Positions 11,587 through 22,579 of a stretch of 64,000 nt of DNA are shown in pieces. The notes under the pieces were generated by a model. That model was not told the DNA's origin. It ran no database searches and saw nothing but the letters and a program-made list of their open reading frames with translations. The stretch is from Scedosporium boydii. Taxonomy: Eukaryota > Ascomycota > Sordariomycetes > Microascales > Microascaceae. Made by a program: the position numbers and the translations under genes. The stretch is taken from the NCBI GenBank assembly GCA_002221725.1, contig NJFT01000113.1:58961-122960 (forward strand). The letters run 5' to 3'. Positions within the stretch are counted from its first letter, which is position 1; every line of letters begins with the position of its first letter.

Positions 11587-12049
11587 TCAGGCGCGCTGGT
11601 ATAGGGCTCGGCCGAAAGTCACCATACCGAAAGTCGCAATAATACTCAGGATGACGGGAACGGGCTTGCGAAGCCTGATGGCACGGGGGATAGCCGACCC
11701 TCCGAGGACCACGGACGCCAACAGGCTCAGCTCAAGGCCGTATGGCTGGCGGCTGTGGATACGGTAGCCACCAAGTCCGTCTGATTTGCGGCGAGTGGTT
11801 AGGATTTGATGTAATTGTGTGAGAAAAGGAACGGTGGATGGACGAGTGAAACCTACAGAGAAGGCCGACACTACAGCCTGCGACAATAGAAGGAACTGAC
11901 CCTGTCCTTGCGAAGCCGACGATTCCGCCGGAGGCAGTCAAAGCTGCCAGGATGAAGGAGGTGCTGTCAAGACCGTTGCTCGCCTGCCATTGAGGAATTG
12001 GCGTTTAGAGTCTGCTTATATGAACGTATCTGCGTGTGTCGCTTACCAT
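11587..12049 (-). CDS. TMEM14-family small membrane protein
   Basis: Three coding exons: 12049-12047 (the ATG alone), 11983-11857 and 11780-11587, giving 107 aa. Introns 11984-12046 (GTAAGC..CAG) and 11781-11856 (GTAGGT..CAG) join to MASNGLDSTSFILAALTASG and then GLLYGLGGYRI. The family (TMEM14, formerly UPF0136) are small proteins with three to four membrane helices. Animal TMEM14C works in mitochondrial porphyrin transport; the fungal role is inferred only. Visible features are the GFARTGSVPSIVAG motif, Gly-rich helices and a basic end (FGRALYQRA). The start codon is the only coding codon of exon 1; no other upstream ATG restores the frame. Confidence 0.85.
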
Positions 12050-12453
12050 TGTATCTTGAGTATCTATATTCCGTGGTTCTAAACTTCCAATTACAATTGG
12101 AGTGGGGAAACTCTCTTTGTCTCGGGCTTGGGGGGTCGGTTTTATTGATGCTATTCATGCCGATGACGCTCGGAGCTTATTACCCCAGATTCATCCACGC
12201 TGACAAATTGAAAGCACTGTTGCAACACGTTCCTTGAAACTCACTGCTCCAGAGTCCAGGCCCAAGTTCAACAGCTTCAGCCACGCAACGCCACGTTTCG
12301 TACCTCCAAAGCTGAGGCTTGAAGCTGTCGTGTCAATTGAAGACCACCTGCAAGGCTACTTGACCCAAGTAATCTACACGTACCCCCGAACCTCCATCCC
12401 CTTCTCGATCCCGCGCCGTTGCATCAACTCTTCACCTTTCGTCAACCGCAACC
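12050..12453. promoter_or_regulatory. Divergent promoter region between TMEM14 gene and OST2
   Basis: 404 nt between divergent starts. A TCAATTGA palindrome lies at 12333-12340 (one of the dispersed family described below). The OST2 start is in a good fungal context (CAACCATGGC). Confidence 0.5.
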
Positions 12454-13070
12454 ATGGCGCCCAAGACGAAAAAAGAATCGACCCCCGCGCCTTCGGGTGC
12501 TCCCTCCAGCTCGACGTCCAACGACTCCTGGATTGCCACTACTGTTGTCTCGCACTACATTAAGAATACGTCACAACAGACGAAGCTTATCGATGCGTTC
12601 ATGGCGTACCTTGTGATTGTCGGAGGCATTCAGTTCCTCTACTGTGTCCTCGCTGGAAATTACGTATGTAGACGTTTGGCGTCACTTTTGACCTTGGAAG
12701 CTAGAGTGGGAGAGCTGCTAACTCCCCAGAACAGCCCTTTAATTCATTCCTCTCCGGATTCTCTGCTACCGTTGGCCAATTCGTCCTTACAGGTGATTTC
12801 TCTCTGCTCCCGAGCCTTAGCTGTGGATCATTTCCACTAACTTGTTCAACTAGCATCTCTCCGATCTCAAACGAATGCCTCCAATAACAAGAAGTCCACT
12901 GCAGTTTCGCCCGAACGGTTAGTCTATAACTTCGTTGCTCTCCATGTTTTTACTACATGTTTGCTGTTGGCATTTGGTTACTAACCATCTCGTCTTTTAA
13001 TAGTGCCTTTGCCGATTACATCTTCTGCAGTCTGATCCTTCACTTCTTTGCTGTTAACTACATGAATTAA
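12454..13070 (+). CDS. OST2: Oligosaccharyltransferase subunit Ost2/DAD1
   Basis: Four exons: 12454-12663, 12735-12792, 12854-12917 and 13004-13070, giving 132 aa. Ost2 (animal DAD1) is an essential small subunit of the ER oligosaccharyltransferase that N-glycosylates nascent proteins. A Ser/Pro-rich cytosolic N-terminus leads to membrane helices: AYLVIVGGIQFLYCVLAGNY, then PFNSFLSGFSATVGQFVLT, the DAD1 hallmark. The end is FADYIFCSLILHFFAVNYMN. The junctions GNY|PFNSF, LT|ASLRSQ and PER|AFADY all give the family sequence. Introns are GT..AG and 61-86 nt. Confident. Confidence 0.95.
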
Positions 13071-13315
13071 GTGAAGGGGAGATGATGAGGGATGGTTATA
13101 TGGAACCTAGCCAGTGTTTTTTCGCGTTTTCTTTTTCTCAACTTTATCAACGGAATGGTATGGAATGGGTCGTCATTGTGTATAAAATTGGGAGTCTTTT
13201 AGAAGTGAATTAAAAAAAAAGTTCACATAAGTATCATAACCACAGTGATATTCTTGCATATCCTTTTTCTGTATTTAAAACAAGATTACCAGACACCTAT
13301 CCTAAAAGCTCCTAT

Positions 13316-14463
13316 TTAAGACGCGTTTCCTGGCTCCGGACTGGCAGACTCTCGTTTCGCATCTGCCCGTGGGGGTCCTCCTTTAGGAGGCGGGGGAAGA
13401 CTAGCAAGCGGTGTTGATCTACCACTTGGCCGATCCAACTCCCTGCTCTTCTGTTCCTCTTCCTTGAGATAATCATCCATTAACTTGGTCGGGTCGCGAT
13501 GATGCCTCTCCTTCTTCTTGCCCCTCGGTGGGGCACTAGAGGGCGGGGCACTAGTAATATCCGCTGGAACAAGGAAGTTGCCGCCCGTGGGTGGAGGTCC
13601 GAGGGGAGGAGCAGCAGCAGCAGCAGCAGCAGCAGAAGCCATGGCGGGCACGAAGAGCCCATCACCACCTGACGCCTTATCACCGTCGAACATGGTCTCC
13701 CCAGGTGCCGAAACAGGTTCGCTCAGCGGCGCGGGTAACCTGTGCAGGGCCCCGTATCCGAGAACGCATCCCAGCGCGCCCTCACCACCCCAATCCCTGC
13801 TGGGTTGAATCGTGACTTCTCTCGTAACGTCGTATTCGTTGTTGTATACGTATAGGCGCAGCGGCCTGGCGATGTGGTCTTCGACTAGTTCGCTGAGGCC
13901 GCTCTCGCCGTGTAGTATGCCTTCGGGGCTGCCGAGGATGTAGTCGCTGTAGGGTAGGAGACCGGCCTGGTCTGCAGGCGAGTTCCCCGCGACGTCGAGA
14001 ACGTGCCATATATTGGCGGCGACGGAGAGGGGCGTCCATTGCAGGGAGAGGCCGAGGGATGCTGTATCGTGAGGGACAGGAATGTGCAGCTCTCGTGTTC
14101 TTTGGCCCTGTTGATAAAAAACCGTGGCACAGAGCGCCAACGTCAGCTACATTGCTCAAAGAAGTTGCTCGCCGTGCGTTCAAGCTTGAGAAGGGCCGGG
14201 GTTCTACTGACCTTGGCGTTCCAAAGCCCAAGAGTAACGGTTCCGCCTGCGCAATTCCGCACCTCCTGGGAGAAAAGGTGTGGGCTGGGATTATCGAGAG
14301 GCCGTCCGTTGATGCCAACTACGAAATCGTACCAAGGCTCGATAGCCAGTTCGAGGTTTGTATTGCGCAGGACTTGGAATCCGTAGTCGCCTGCTCGACT
14401 GTGCTGGCTCGCAGGCGCATCGCCATCGAGCCGGGAGATGAAACGGTTTAGAGCGTTGAACAT
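13316..14463 (-). CDS. GRH1: GRASP-type Golgi protein Grh1
   Basis: Two exons, 14463-14212 and 14107-13316, giving 347 aa; the intron 14108-14211 is GT..AG. GRASP proteins are peripheral early-secretory-pathway proteins with two PDZ-like domains; yeast Grh1 acts at COPII sites and in unconventional secretion. It starts MFNALNRFISRLDGD, an amphipathic helix without an N-terminal Gly, so membrane attachment is not by myristate (yeast Grh1 uses an acetylated helix). PDZ1 includes GFQVLRNTNLELAIEPWYDF. PDZ2 includes LGLSLQWTPLSVAANIWHVL, GNSPADQAGLLPYSDYILG and the LRLYVYNNEYDVTREV strand. The C-terminal tail is Pro/Ser/Gly-rich and unstructured, with a poly-Ala run. Confident. Confidence 0.93.
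13610..13635. repeat. CAG/GCT trinucleotide run in the GRH1 tail
   Basis: An almost pure trinucleotide run of about eight units inside the GRH1 coding sequence. On the coding strand it is read as Ala codons, giving a poly-Ala stretch. Its length may vary between strains without shifting the frame. Confidence 0.8.
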
Positions 14464-14998
14464 GGTTCGAGGATGGAGGATGCGAGAGGGCCGCTCTGGA
14501 TGAGGAGGAAAGGGTATTCGGAGTACCAAGGGCGAGTGAAGAGCATATGGGGGACGGAGTGGATAAGATTTAGCACGATAAGATTTAGTACGTCTTGGTT
14601 GGCTGGGTCAAGGTTAGTTGAAATCGATCAAATCGAAGGTGGTGTGGGAGTTCAGGAACCTCAGTGCAAGCTGTCATTAGCTTTCAGCCTTGCAGCAGAG
14701 GCCGTGGGCGGACCAGGTCTGGCCTAAGCTCCGATAAGACCCAATAACGCCCTATAATGACACTGCCGAATTTTAGTGGGGTGCCACCATCACACGCTAG
14801 AAATTCTTGTTCGATCAATTGATCTCTCAGCTAAACTCTTGGACAAGCTCTCAACTTCCTCCCACTAACCCAGCTTTGCCCTTGCCCAGGTAAAATCAAT
14901 TCGGTACCGCATTTAGGTTCTGATGTTCACGTATGAGAATGGAAATGTCTCGTTGAACCCGCCTCTCCCCAACTGAGTACCGGTCCCCGTGTCCTACC
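14464..14998. promoter_or_regulatory. Divergent promoter region between GRH1 and TGS1
   Basis: 535 nt between divergent start codons. It contains the 12-bp palindrome GATCAATTGATC at 14813-14824, one of the clearest copies of the dispersed TCAATTGA family. Confidence 0.5.
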
Positions 14999-15995
14999 AT
15001 GGGAAACAACCAATCCTCCAACGACCAGCGCAAGGATCTAGAGAAGTACACGATGATACCTGCCACCGAGCTCCCCTTGACGGAGAACTGCATTCATTAT
15101 GAGCAGAAGCAAGAGGTCCCCTGGGATCTACTAAAGTGAGCTTTGCGATATGCCAATGTATGCATAAATATAGCAAGATTTTACAGTGAACTAACGTTGT
15201 GTCTCTGCAGATACTGGTCTCAGAGATACACCCTCTTCGAAGCTTATGACAGCGGCATCTACCTCACAGACGATGCTTGGTTTGGCGTCACCCCCGAACC
15301 AGTTGCGCAGTGCGTTTCCCGCCCCTTTCCCAGCCCTTCCCCCTCCGTTTACTTCTCCGGCCTATTAGCGAAGTCTCGTTGGGACTAACGAGCTCCACGA
15401 AATATACAGACAAATCGCCTACGAAGTCGCCGGTGTCTCCCCGTCTAAGACGACCATCATAGACCTCTTCGCCGGAGTAGGAGGCAACGCCATCCAATTC
15501 GCCCTCTCCGAACGCTGGGACCGCGTCATCGCCGTCGAGCGAGACGAAGATACCCTCGCCTGCGCACAGAAAAACGCCAAGATCTACGAAATCACAAACG
15601 AGATCACCTGGGTCCACGCCGACAGCTTCGAGTACCTCAAACTGGCCCTGGAGCATCCCGACAAGCTCCACGAAGCGTTGCGCATTGACCCGGCCGCGAC
15701 CGTTCTGTTCGCCTCGCCGCCTTGGGGTGGTCCGGGGTATAGGACTGATGACATATTTAACCTTCACGAGATGGAACCGTATAACCTCAAGCAGCTACAT
15801 GAAGCGTACAAGTCCCTCGATTACGCGCTTTACCTCCCTCGGACGAGTGACCTACGCCAGATTGCGAGATTGGTCCCGGACGACAAGAAAATCGAAGTAG
15901 TGCAGTACTGCATAGAAGGCGCAAGCAAAGCATTGATAGCCTGGATCCCCGCAGAAGGATCCCCTCATGAGACTTTTTATTACTATGACGAGTAA
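14999..15995 (+). CDS. TGS1: Trimethylguanosine synthase Tgs1
   Basis: Three exons: 14999-15135, 15211-15309 and 15410-15995, giving 273 aa. Tgs1 is the nuclear SAM-dependent enzyme that converts m7G caps of snRNAs and snoRNAs to 2,2,7-trimethylguanosine. The sequence shows the N-terminal KYWSQRYTLFEAYDSGIYL block, SAM motif I (IIDLFAGVGGNAIQFA), the acidic motif II (VIAVERDED) and the catalytic motif IV SPPWGGPGY, where the Trp stacks on the cap base. The splice joins LLK|YWSQ and VAQ|QIAYE are in frame, and 273 aa fits the compact fungal form. The 3' end faces DOP1 with only 19 nt between stop codons. Confident. Confidence 0.95.
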
Positions 15996-15996
15996 A

Positions 15997-16012
15997 GGCG
16001 GCTTGCGCCGCC
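15997..16012. other. Perfect 6-bp GC hairpin between the TGS1 and DOP1 stop codons
   Basis: GGCGGC-TTGC-GCCGCC lies entirely in the 19-nt gap between the two convergent stop codons. It would fold in transcripts from either strand. Both 3' UTRs must run into the opposing gene, so the mRNAs overlap tail to tail. Confidence 0.8.
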
Positions 16013-16014
16013 AA

Positions 16015-19000
16015 CTAAAGAGCCTTTACAATGGTCTTTTCGTCAAACAAATCCTTCAATAACCCTTTTACACAGCGCTCCCGATCCAGCGCTCCCATGG
16101 CGTACGTCGACTCAAACGCAAAGATACTCAGCTGCCCAAAGAACGGCCGGAGCACCTTGGCCACCAATTCATCTTTCCTCTCGAGACTCACATCATCATT
16201 AATACCCCCGGCGCCCAGCAGTGGTCTCCGTTGGTGGCTGCTCGTGGCCACCTGTGCCGCCGCTGATTCTGTATGTAGCCCCGAGCTGAAGGAGGCCGAC
16301 GAGCCAAGCTCTTCCGAGAGTTCGTCTACGAGGGCGACAGGCTGGTAGTTCTCCGACCGGTATACCGCGTCAATAGTATCCGTAACGAATAACCATTCGT
16401 GGAGTTGGAAGTCATCTGGAGCGACGCAGATGAGGAGATCTAAGAGTTTGCAGGCCTGTAGAATGGACGCGTTCATGTACGTCTCAGAGGCGGTACTATG
16501 GTCAGGCGCGACCACGGAGGAGATGGCGGCGTGGAGTTCCGCATTGATCGCCGGCCACAACATTGCCAAGTGTATCGCGCCCGTCTTAAGAACAAGCGCC
16601 CTGACGACCATGTAGATCTCTGCTCGAGTGGTAGATGAGGGGGAGGACGTGGCAGTTGCGCCGAGGAGCTCAGTAAGCTTATCCGAGATGGCTGTTAAGT
16701 CGGAGACAAAGGCGTCCTCGGCTGACGCCAGGATAAGAGTGGCGATGCGTCGAAGATTCAGTTGTGTTTTTCGGTCAGCTTCCAGCCTAGCAGAGGTAGC
16801 TCCGACACCAAATACAATGCCCGCTGTCGTTGGGGGACTGATTCGGCCAATGATTTCGGGTACCCTTTCTTTGTCGCCAACAACCCATTGTTTAAGCAAT
16901 GGCAGCCAATCGCTCTGAACGAGTTGCAGGTCGGAGGCGAAGAATTTCGGATCATTGAAGGCGTCGCCAATGTCCTTCCGTGACGTCTTTTGATTGTTTG
17001 GTAACCGGGAGAGCTCGTGTAAAAGGTCTAATGTGCTCTTGGATACGGTGTCCGGGAAGCCTCGGGACCGTATGGTTGGCCCGATGACATGTGTTGATAT
17101 CGTAGTAGCTGCCGAGAGAACCCTGTCTGATTCAACAAGAATCTTGGGTAGGTTTGGGACGATCGTGGAGAGAATGCCAACGACATCATCCGCCCTCTCT
17201 GCGGGTGTCTTGTGAGCAGACCCGTCGCCCTTGGGTTTCTCTGATAGGCTGCCCAGCGATGGCTCAGTGAACGTGATGGGACGGGTGGTAAAGAGAGCTG
17301 TCAGCAACTTGAGGAAGAGATCCTGGAATCTGTTAGTAAAATGCAATTCTCTATCTCCGGCTTGCTTAAGGAGATACGAAGCACTTACCCCTAGTTCTCT
17401 GCGCATTTTCCGCTGCTCTCCAAAGTTAGTATTGTCAACCTTCTCGCCAAGAATTGCCGCAAACTCTAGCAGAGATGGCAGTGTCTGGCGATGCGGGAAC
17501 GGGTTCGCTAGCAGGTCCTTCAGGAACGTTATGCAATCAGTCCAGATCTCATCCATTGCATCATCGTCTAGTGACCGAGTGTAGTCGACCAGGAAGATGA
17601 CGAGGTCAGTATCCTGAAGGTCAATGGTCAACGTCGACATCCTGGCCGGCTCCAGAGCGGATGGGTTGGTACGGCTGTAAATGGCGTTAAAGATAGCCGG
17701 CATGGTATTTTTTGGTCGAGATACATCAAGAGCTGCAAATATCTTGAAAACCTCGGCAGCTTGCGAATTTGCTTCGTTGTATGACTTGCACCATATGTCC
17801 ACTAGAGTTTCTAGGCACTCGAGGGCCTCAGCAGCGAATAGGTGCTCCAGCAGACGGCGGGCTCTATTCCTCATTCGCAGCGACGTGTAGTTGAACGACG
17901 CTACAGAAGAAGGATCTAATAGCCTCGCCTCATCGCCCTGACCCCAGTGCCATATCGTAAAGCACATTCTGATCGCATCCTGGAAGGCAAGGTGAACAGT
18001 GAGACGGTCATTTGCGGTTGCGCTCCGAGACTGATGGCTATCTGATGCAAACACGCCGGACACCATGTTGCCGAAGAACCCTTGTTGTTGGTCTGGTGTC
18101 TTCACAGCCTGAGTTCTCGCTTCTTCGATGAGGAGACGAGCATGCGCGCTTGCGAGAACTTCTTCGAGGCCATTGAGGAGTGAAATCAATGTTGATTCGG
18201 GTCCACTAGACTCGGGTCTAATCGAGCTCTGGCCTTCTCGGAACGTCGCCTGCAGGGCTCGGAAACTGCCATCAACCTGGCTGCATAAAGTCTCGACCAG
18301 AGGAATCAGTATCTGGAAAATGGCATCCGAGTACATGGAGAGGCATTCCGTAAGGAAGCCAACCCAGCTTTCTAGGACTGGTTGGCTGTTGGGCGAACTC
18401 AATCCTGCCTGAAGGCATCTGAGAAGAGATGGGGGTGGAGGCTTGGTCCGCGGCAGCTGTTCGGTTACGACGGGCAAGGGAACGCGCTTGTTCGGATCAA
18501 GAATGGTAGGGCGTTTCTCCGAGGTAGGGGAGGTAGGCTGGTCCGGAAGAGGCACTGCTTGCAGCTTGAGTGATGCGTACACGACGTCCAGGAGGAGGAT
18601 TTGAATGTATGGGTCGTGGTCGTTGAGGGAATGGATCAAGCGGTCAATAAGCACTTCCTCTAGATGAGGAAGAGAGAGGCGAGAGGCGTAGGGATTAAGG
18701 AGTATCTGGTGAAGGACCGTCAAGGCTATCCGGGTGAGCTGGGAGGTCTGAACGGCAAGGGTGGCATTTTCTGGCCCGGCTCTGATGGCGATGCATCTCA
18801 TGCAAACTTGAGCTAGGAGGGCCTGCATTGGCACCTGGCCTTCTGCTCCGGCTGCTTTTTTGCGTTAGCGTTGATGGCGTTAAGAAAAGGAATTTGGGAG
18901 TAACTCAACTCATTTTCTGGACTTCTGGGCGGCCCGAGTCATCGGGCACGACCGTCGTGTCTAGAACTGACCAAACGTTGTCCGGGGCCCATCTTAACAC

Positions 19001-21876
19001 ATTCGAGACTGTGCGGAGATAGTACAAACAGACGTCGAGATCATCGTCCTCTGTCACGCGGACAAAGCTAGACGTTGGGTTGTCGGACACGAGTCTATGT
19101 ATCTGCAAGAAAGGGAGATCTATAAACTTGGATATGAAAACAAGGAATAAACTATGCCAATCAGTTTATGCCTTTTTCTACACGAACATTGGTAGTTTGA
19201 GCTTTGACTTACCGTTCAATCCCCACCATGGAATTAAGCCAGGCCTTGGCGGCCATGAAGAGTTGCGTTCGTTCATCAAGGAGGGCGTCAAGCATGAGGA
19301 ATAGTGGTTGTGTTAGCATTACGTCGTAGTGGTCAAGTCCTGCAAGTCGCGGCATCGCATGAAGTTTATGATCCGTGATTGGGGTCTTCGAACCCCTCCT
19401 CTCCATGTGTGACGGGCTATCTTGTAGAGTATGCGACCAGAGGACGCTGAAGCTCCTTCCCGGCTCGGACGGCCGGATAGCGAAGGTTCCCCCGATGTCT
19501 TTCTCTACCATAAGCCCTGAAATGGCAGCCTCTATATCGCGGTTCTGGGGCGTTAGGGCCGTTTGTAGCTGCCAGAGGCAGCGAACTGTTTCGACGTGGT
19601 ACTTAGGCTCAGATGCGGAAAGGTAGACCCAGGCGTGGCGGACAAGGGGTACAACAAGCTCAGAAAGGCGAGGCGTTGAGATACGGTCGGATGAGTAAAG
19701 ATGGGTAGAAAGAGCCAGTATCGCAGAGAATGAGGTGAAGGGGAGGGGAGCTGGCTTGTCGAGGCCCTTGCGGATCGATGATAGTATCACGTCGACATCC
19801 CACTCGTACTCCTCTGGAACCTTGAGGAGTAGCAAGATCAGGATGCGTACCCTAACGGTCAGGTCGCGAGACTCTTCGGGCTGAGCAAGTGCTTCACAGC
19901 TGAGCTGGCATGATTTTTGCAGTAAGAGCTCGGCCACCTCTGCTCCGTGGAGAGGCGGTGGGGAGCTATCAACTGCCCCTTGCTCTTCCACATAGAAAGC
20001 GCTAATTTTCTTGAGGATCTCCGTATCAGGCAGGGAGGCCAGCGTCTCTGGCTGGGTCTTTCTACCTGCCTGTCTCCCAGGGCCATAAGGGAATGCTCGC
20101 CGAGGAATTAGGTCAAGAAGAGAGGCAGAAACATGCAGCGCCGTTTCAAAGAGTCGGTCGGATTGGCTATCCTGCAACTCCCGGCGGTCCTTTGCATTGA
20201 TCAACATGCACAGAATTGACAGGACTGTCAGAGGGGCATGGATCGTTACCATCTCCTCCTCCCTGATGTTGAAGCTGGATATAATGAAGTTCACCAAGTT
20301 TAGCTTGTCGATCCGCCGAGCGGTTGTCGCATTACCCGGCCCGATGGCTTCGGTGAGCAACCTCAGAATCTCACCGTATATGAGGCCACTCTCTACTCCA
20401 TCGAAGAACACACTAGCGCTTCGTAGCACTTCATGGAAATCCGCTTTAGATACAGCTTGGGATTTGTAGCTGCGGACACTATCGACAATCGGCAGGAAGA
20501 CCTCTGGTACTACAAGACCGCCGATCTCCCATCTATCCATAAGGGAAAGGCAGATGCGATAAGGACGCGCACGCTCTGCAGGTGTCTGCGTCTGACTCGT
20601 GTTGATCATGGTAAGGAGTGCTCGAGTTAAAGGCTGAAGACCATACTCTTCGAAATAGCTAGTTTTTGATGTAAGGTATTGGTTGTCAGCGGACGGGGAC
20701 TCTATCGTCGCTTCGGCATCTCCGTGCTGAGGCTCTGGCCCCAAGAGCCATGCCCAAAGTCGCCTATTCAAGCTCATATCTCGACGAGTAACTACGCCAG
20801 CGGCGGCACGAAGGAGTAGTTGTAAGTCTGCGGGTTTCGCCTTTGACTGAAGCACATCGGAATAGAGGGGAAGGTGGGTCACGAGCAGATCTAGGTAGCC
20901 CCGCTGAATAAGAAGTTGCTCGTCGCCGAGGCCGGCCGCAAAGCACCGGATGAGAAGGCCCGGTTCCGGCGACGTCACTATGCTTGCAAGTTGTTTGGAA
21001 GTGTCTGACTCGGCCTTATTCTTGGTTTCGGTCCCTATTTCTTCCGCTAATTTTGGCAAGTTCCTCGTCAAGTACGCCAGCGCTCCCAACCTCCGGGTTT
21101 GTCCAGTTATAGACGCTAGGAAGAAACATTGCCAGAAGAAAGCATCGCCTGTGGAGTGCGAACCCGATATATCCTCGCTTCCAGGTGGCCGGATCGCCGA
21201 TTTGAAACTATCCATAAGCTTCAACGTCCGGTCGAACTCCTCGCTGGTCTCTTCTTCGAGTCCTGGGAGAAGCGCAAGGACAATAGACTTCATAGCCGGC
21301 CGCAGTGATTTCGGATGGAGACCGAGGAAGTACGTCTCGAGGAGGTCGAGGTATGGCGTTCTGACGGATAGGGATGCAAAGGAGAGAGTCGTGGCCAAGC
21401 CGGGGAGGTATAGAGGAAGATCTTGCGACAGCCCGTCTTGCCCGATGACGGAGAAGATGTGATTATATACTTCGAGAGACTTTTGGTGGACGCCGGAGGG
21501 AAGTGACGGGTTTAGACATTGCGCCAGGCGCTTTGCGACCAATGCTTTTGAGGGGATCGCGCTCACAGACGATGGGCGAGACTGCAAGGCCTAAATTGAA
21601 GAGTATGCGGTTAGCTAGCGGTCGAGCTAAACTGCAAATGAAGCACGCAAACCAACTGCCAACCTTAAGGAGACGGTTTAAAAAGGATATATAGTCGGCC
21701 CACTCCTGCAGCGTGGTCTCGAAGAGGGACAGGGCCCTCTCCACGGCGGAAGCATATTTGCGGTAGTGCTTGTCTTTCTTCGCAGGGGTGTCGTCTAGAT
21801 TGTCGTTAGCTAATGAGCCTGGCGAGGGGAGAACCTTGAAGCCTTCTACATACCTGCCCCTAGCTGGTTCCTCCAT
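16015..21876 (-). CDS. DOP1: Dopey family protein Dop1
   Basis: Five exons: 21876-21664, 21590-19213, 19151-18910, 18851-17389 and 17322-16015, giving 1867 aa. Dop1 works with Mon2 and the flippase Neo1 in endosome-to-Golgi recycling and membrane organisation. The N-terminal Dopey domain is clear: KHYRKYASAVERALSLFETT, WADYISFLNRLLKALQ, VAKRLAQCLNPSLPSGVHQK and LEVYNHIFSVIG. Small exon 3 reads LFLVFISKFIDLPFLQIHRL then DDDLDVCLYYLRTVSNVLRW, joined in frame to VPMQALLAQVCMRCI. The last intron (17323-17388) has perfect GTAAGT and TACTAAC signals but is 66 nt with no stop, so unspliced mRNA would also be readable. Length and order fit the family. Divergent from MON1, convergent with TGS1. Confidence 0.93.
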
Positions 21877-22579
21877 TGCCGTGGAATGGGAGAGTCGCGG
21901 CCGGAGCTTTCGGGGGAGACAGATCGCCTGCCATCAAGCGCCATTGTTTAAGAGTTCGTGGAGGGAGGGCGGACTGAATGGCATGTGGGCGCTTTGGTTC
22001 TTGTGTGTCGGCTCAGTCAAGCTGAAGGCTCATTGCGACGTCGGAACGAGTTTCCCAACGGCGGAAATGTGGTATTCGAGGGTCGTTTTGTCTTCTTCTA
22101 TATGCGAGTGTGGTGGGGAGGACGAGGTTATACGAAGCTCTTGGAGAGGTCGCGTTTCAATATGTGGCCTGTTAGACTAACGTTATATTGCATTGATGTG
22201 CTGCCTTAGTTGGGGTAAGCTTCGATGGCCTCACTCCTTTAAGTGGAAGTTGGTGCCTGGGAACCCTTGGACCAGCCCCGCCTGCGTCATCGATCAATCA
22301 ATTGTTTGGTTCATCATTTCGTCAATGCAATTATCCCATGCACTATAATAAGGCACCAAATTGCTTGTGTACAAGTACAAGTACCAACCAGTACACTCTC
22401 CGCTTCAGAATCTCGGACACTATCTTAGGCTCAGGACGACATCAACCATTTGATACCACCGACGATGCCCCCATCCCACTCCAAGCAACCTTTACATACA
22501 CCAAGCGCGAGACGAATTAATGACCGCCACCTCTCGGAAGCTGTGCTGAAATGACAAGCAGCTTAGACACATCGTTAGT
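21877..22579. promoter_or_regulatory. Divergent promoter region between DOP1 and MON1
   Basis: 703 nt between divergent start codons of two membrane-traffic genes. No RNA gene or repeat of note, apart from an imperfect GATCAATCAATTG word near 22292. Confidence 0.5.
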
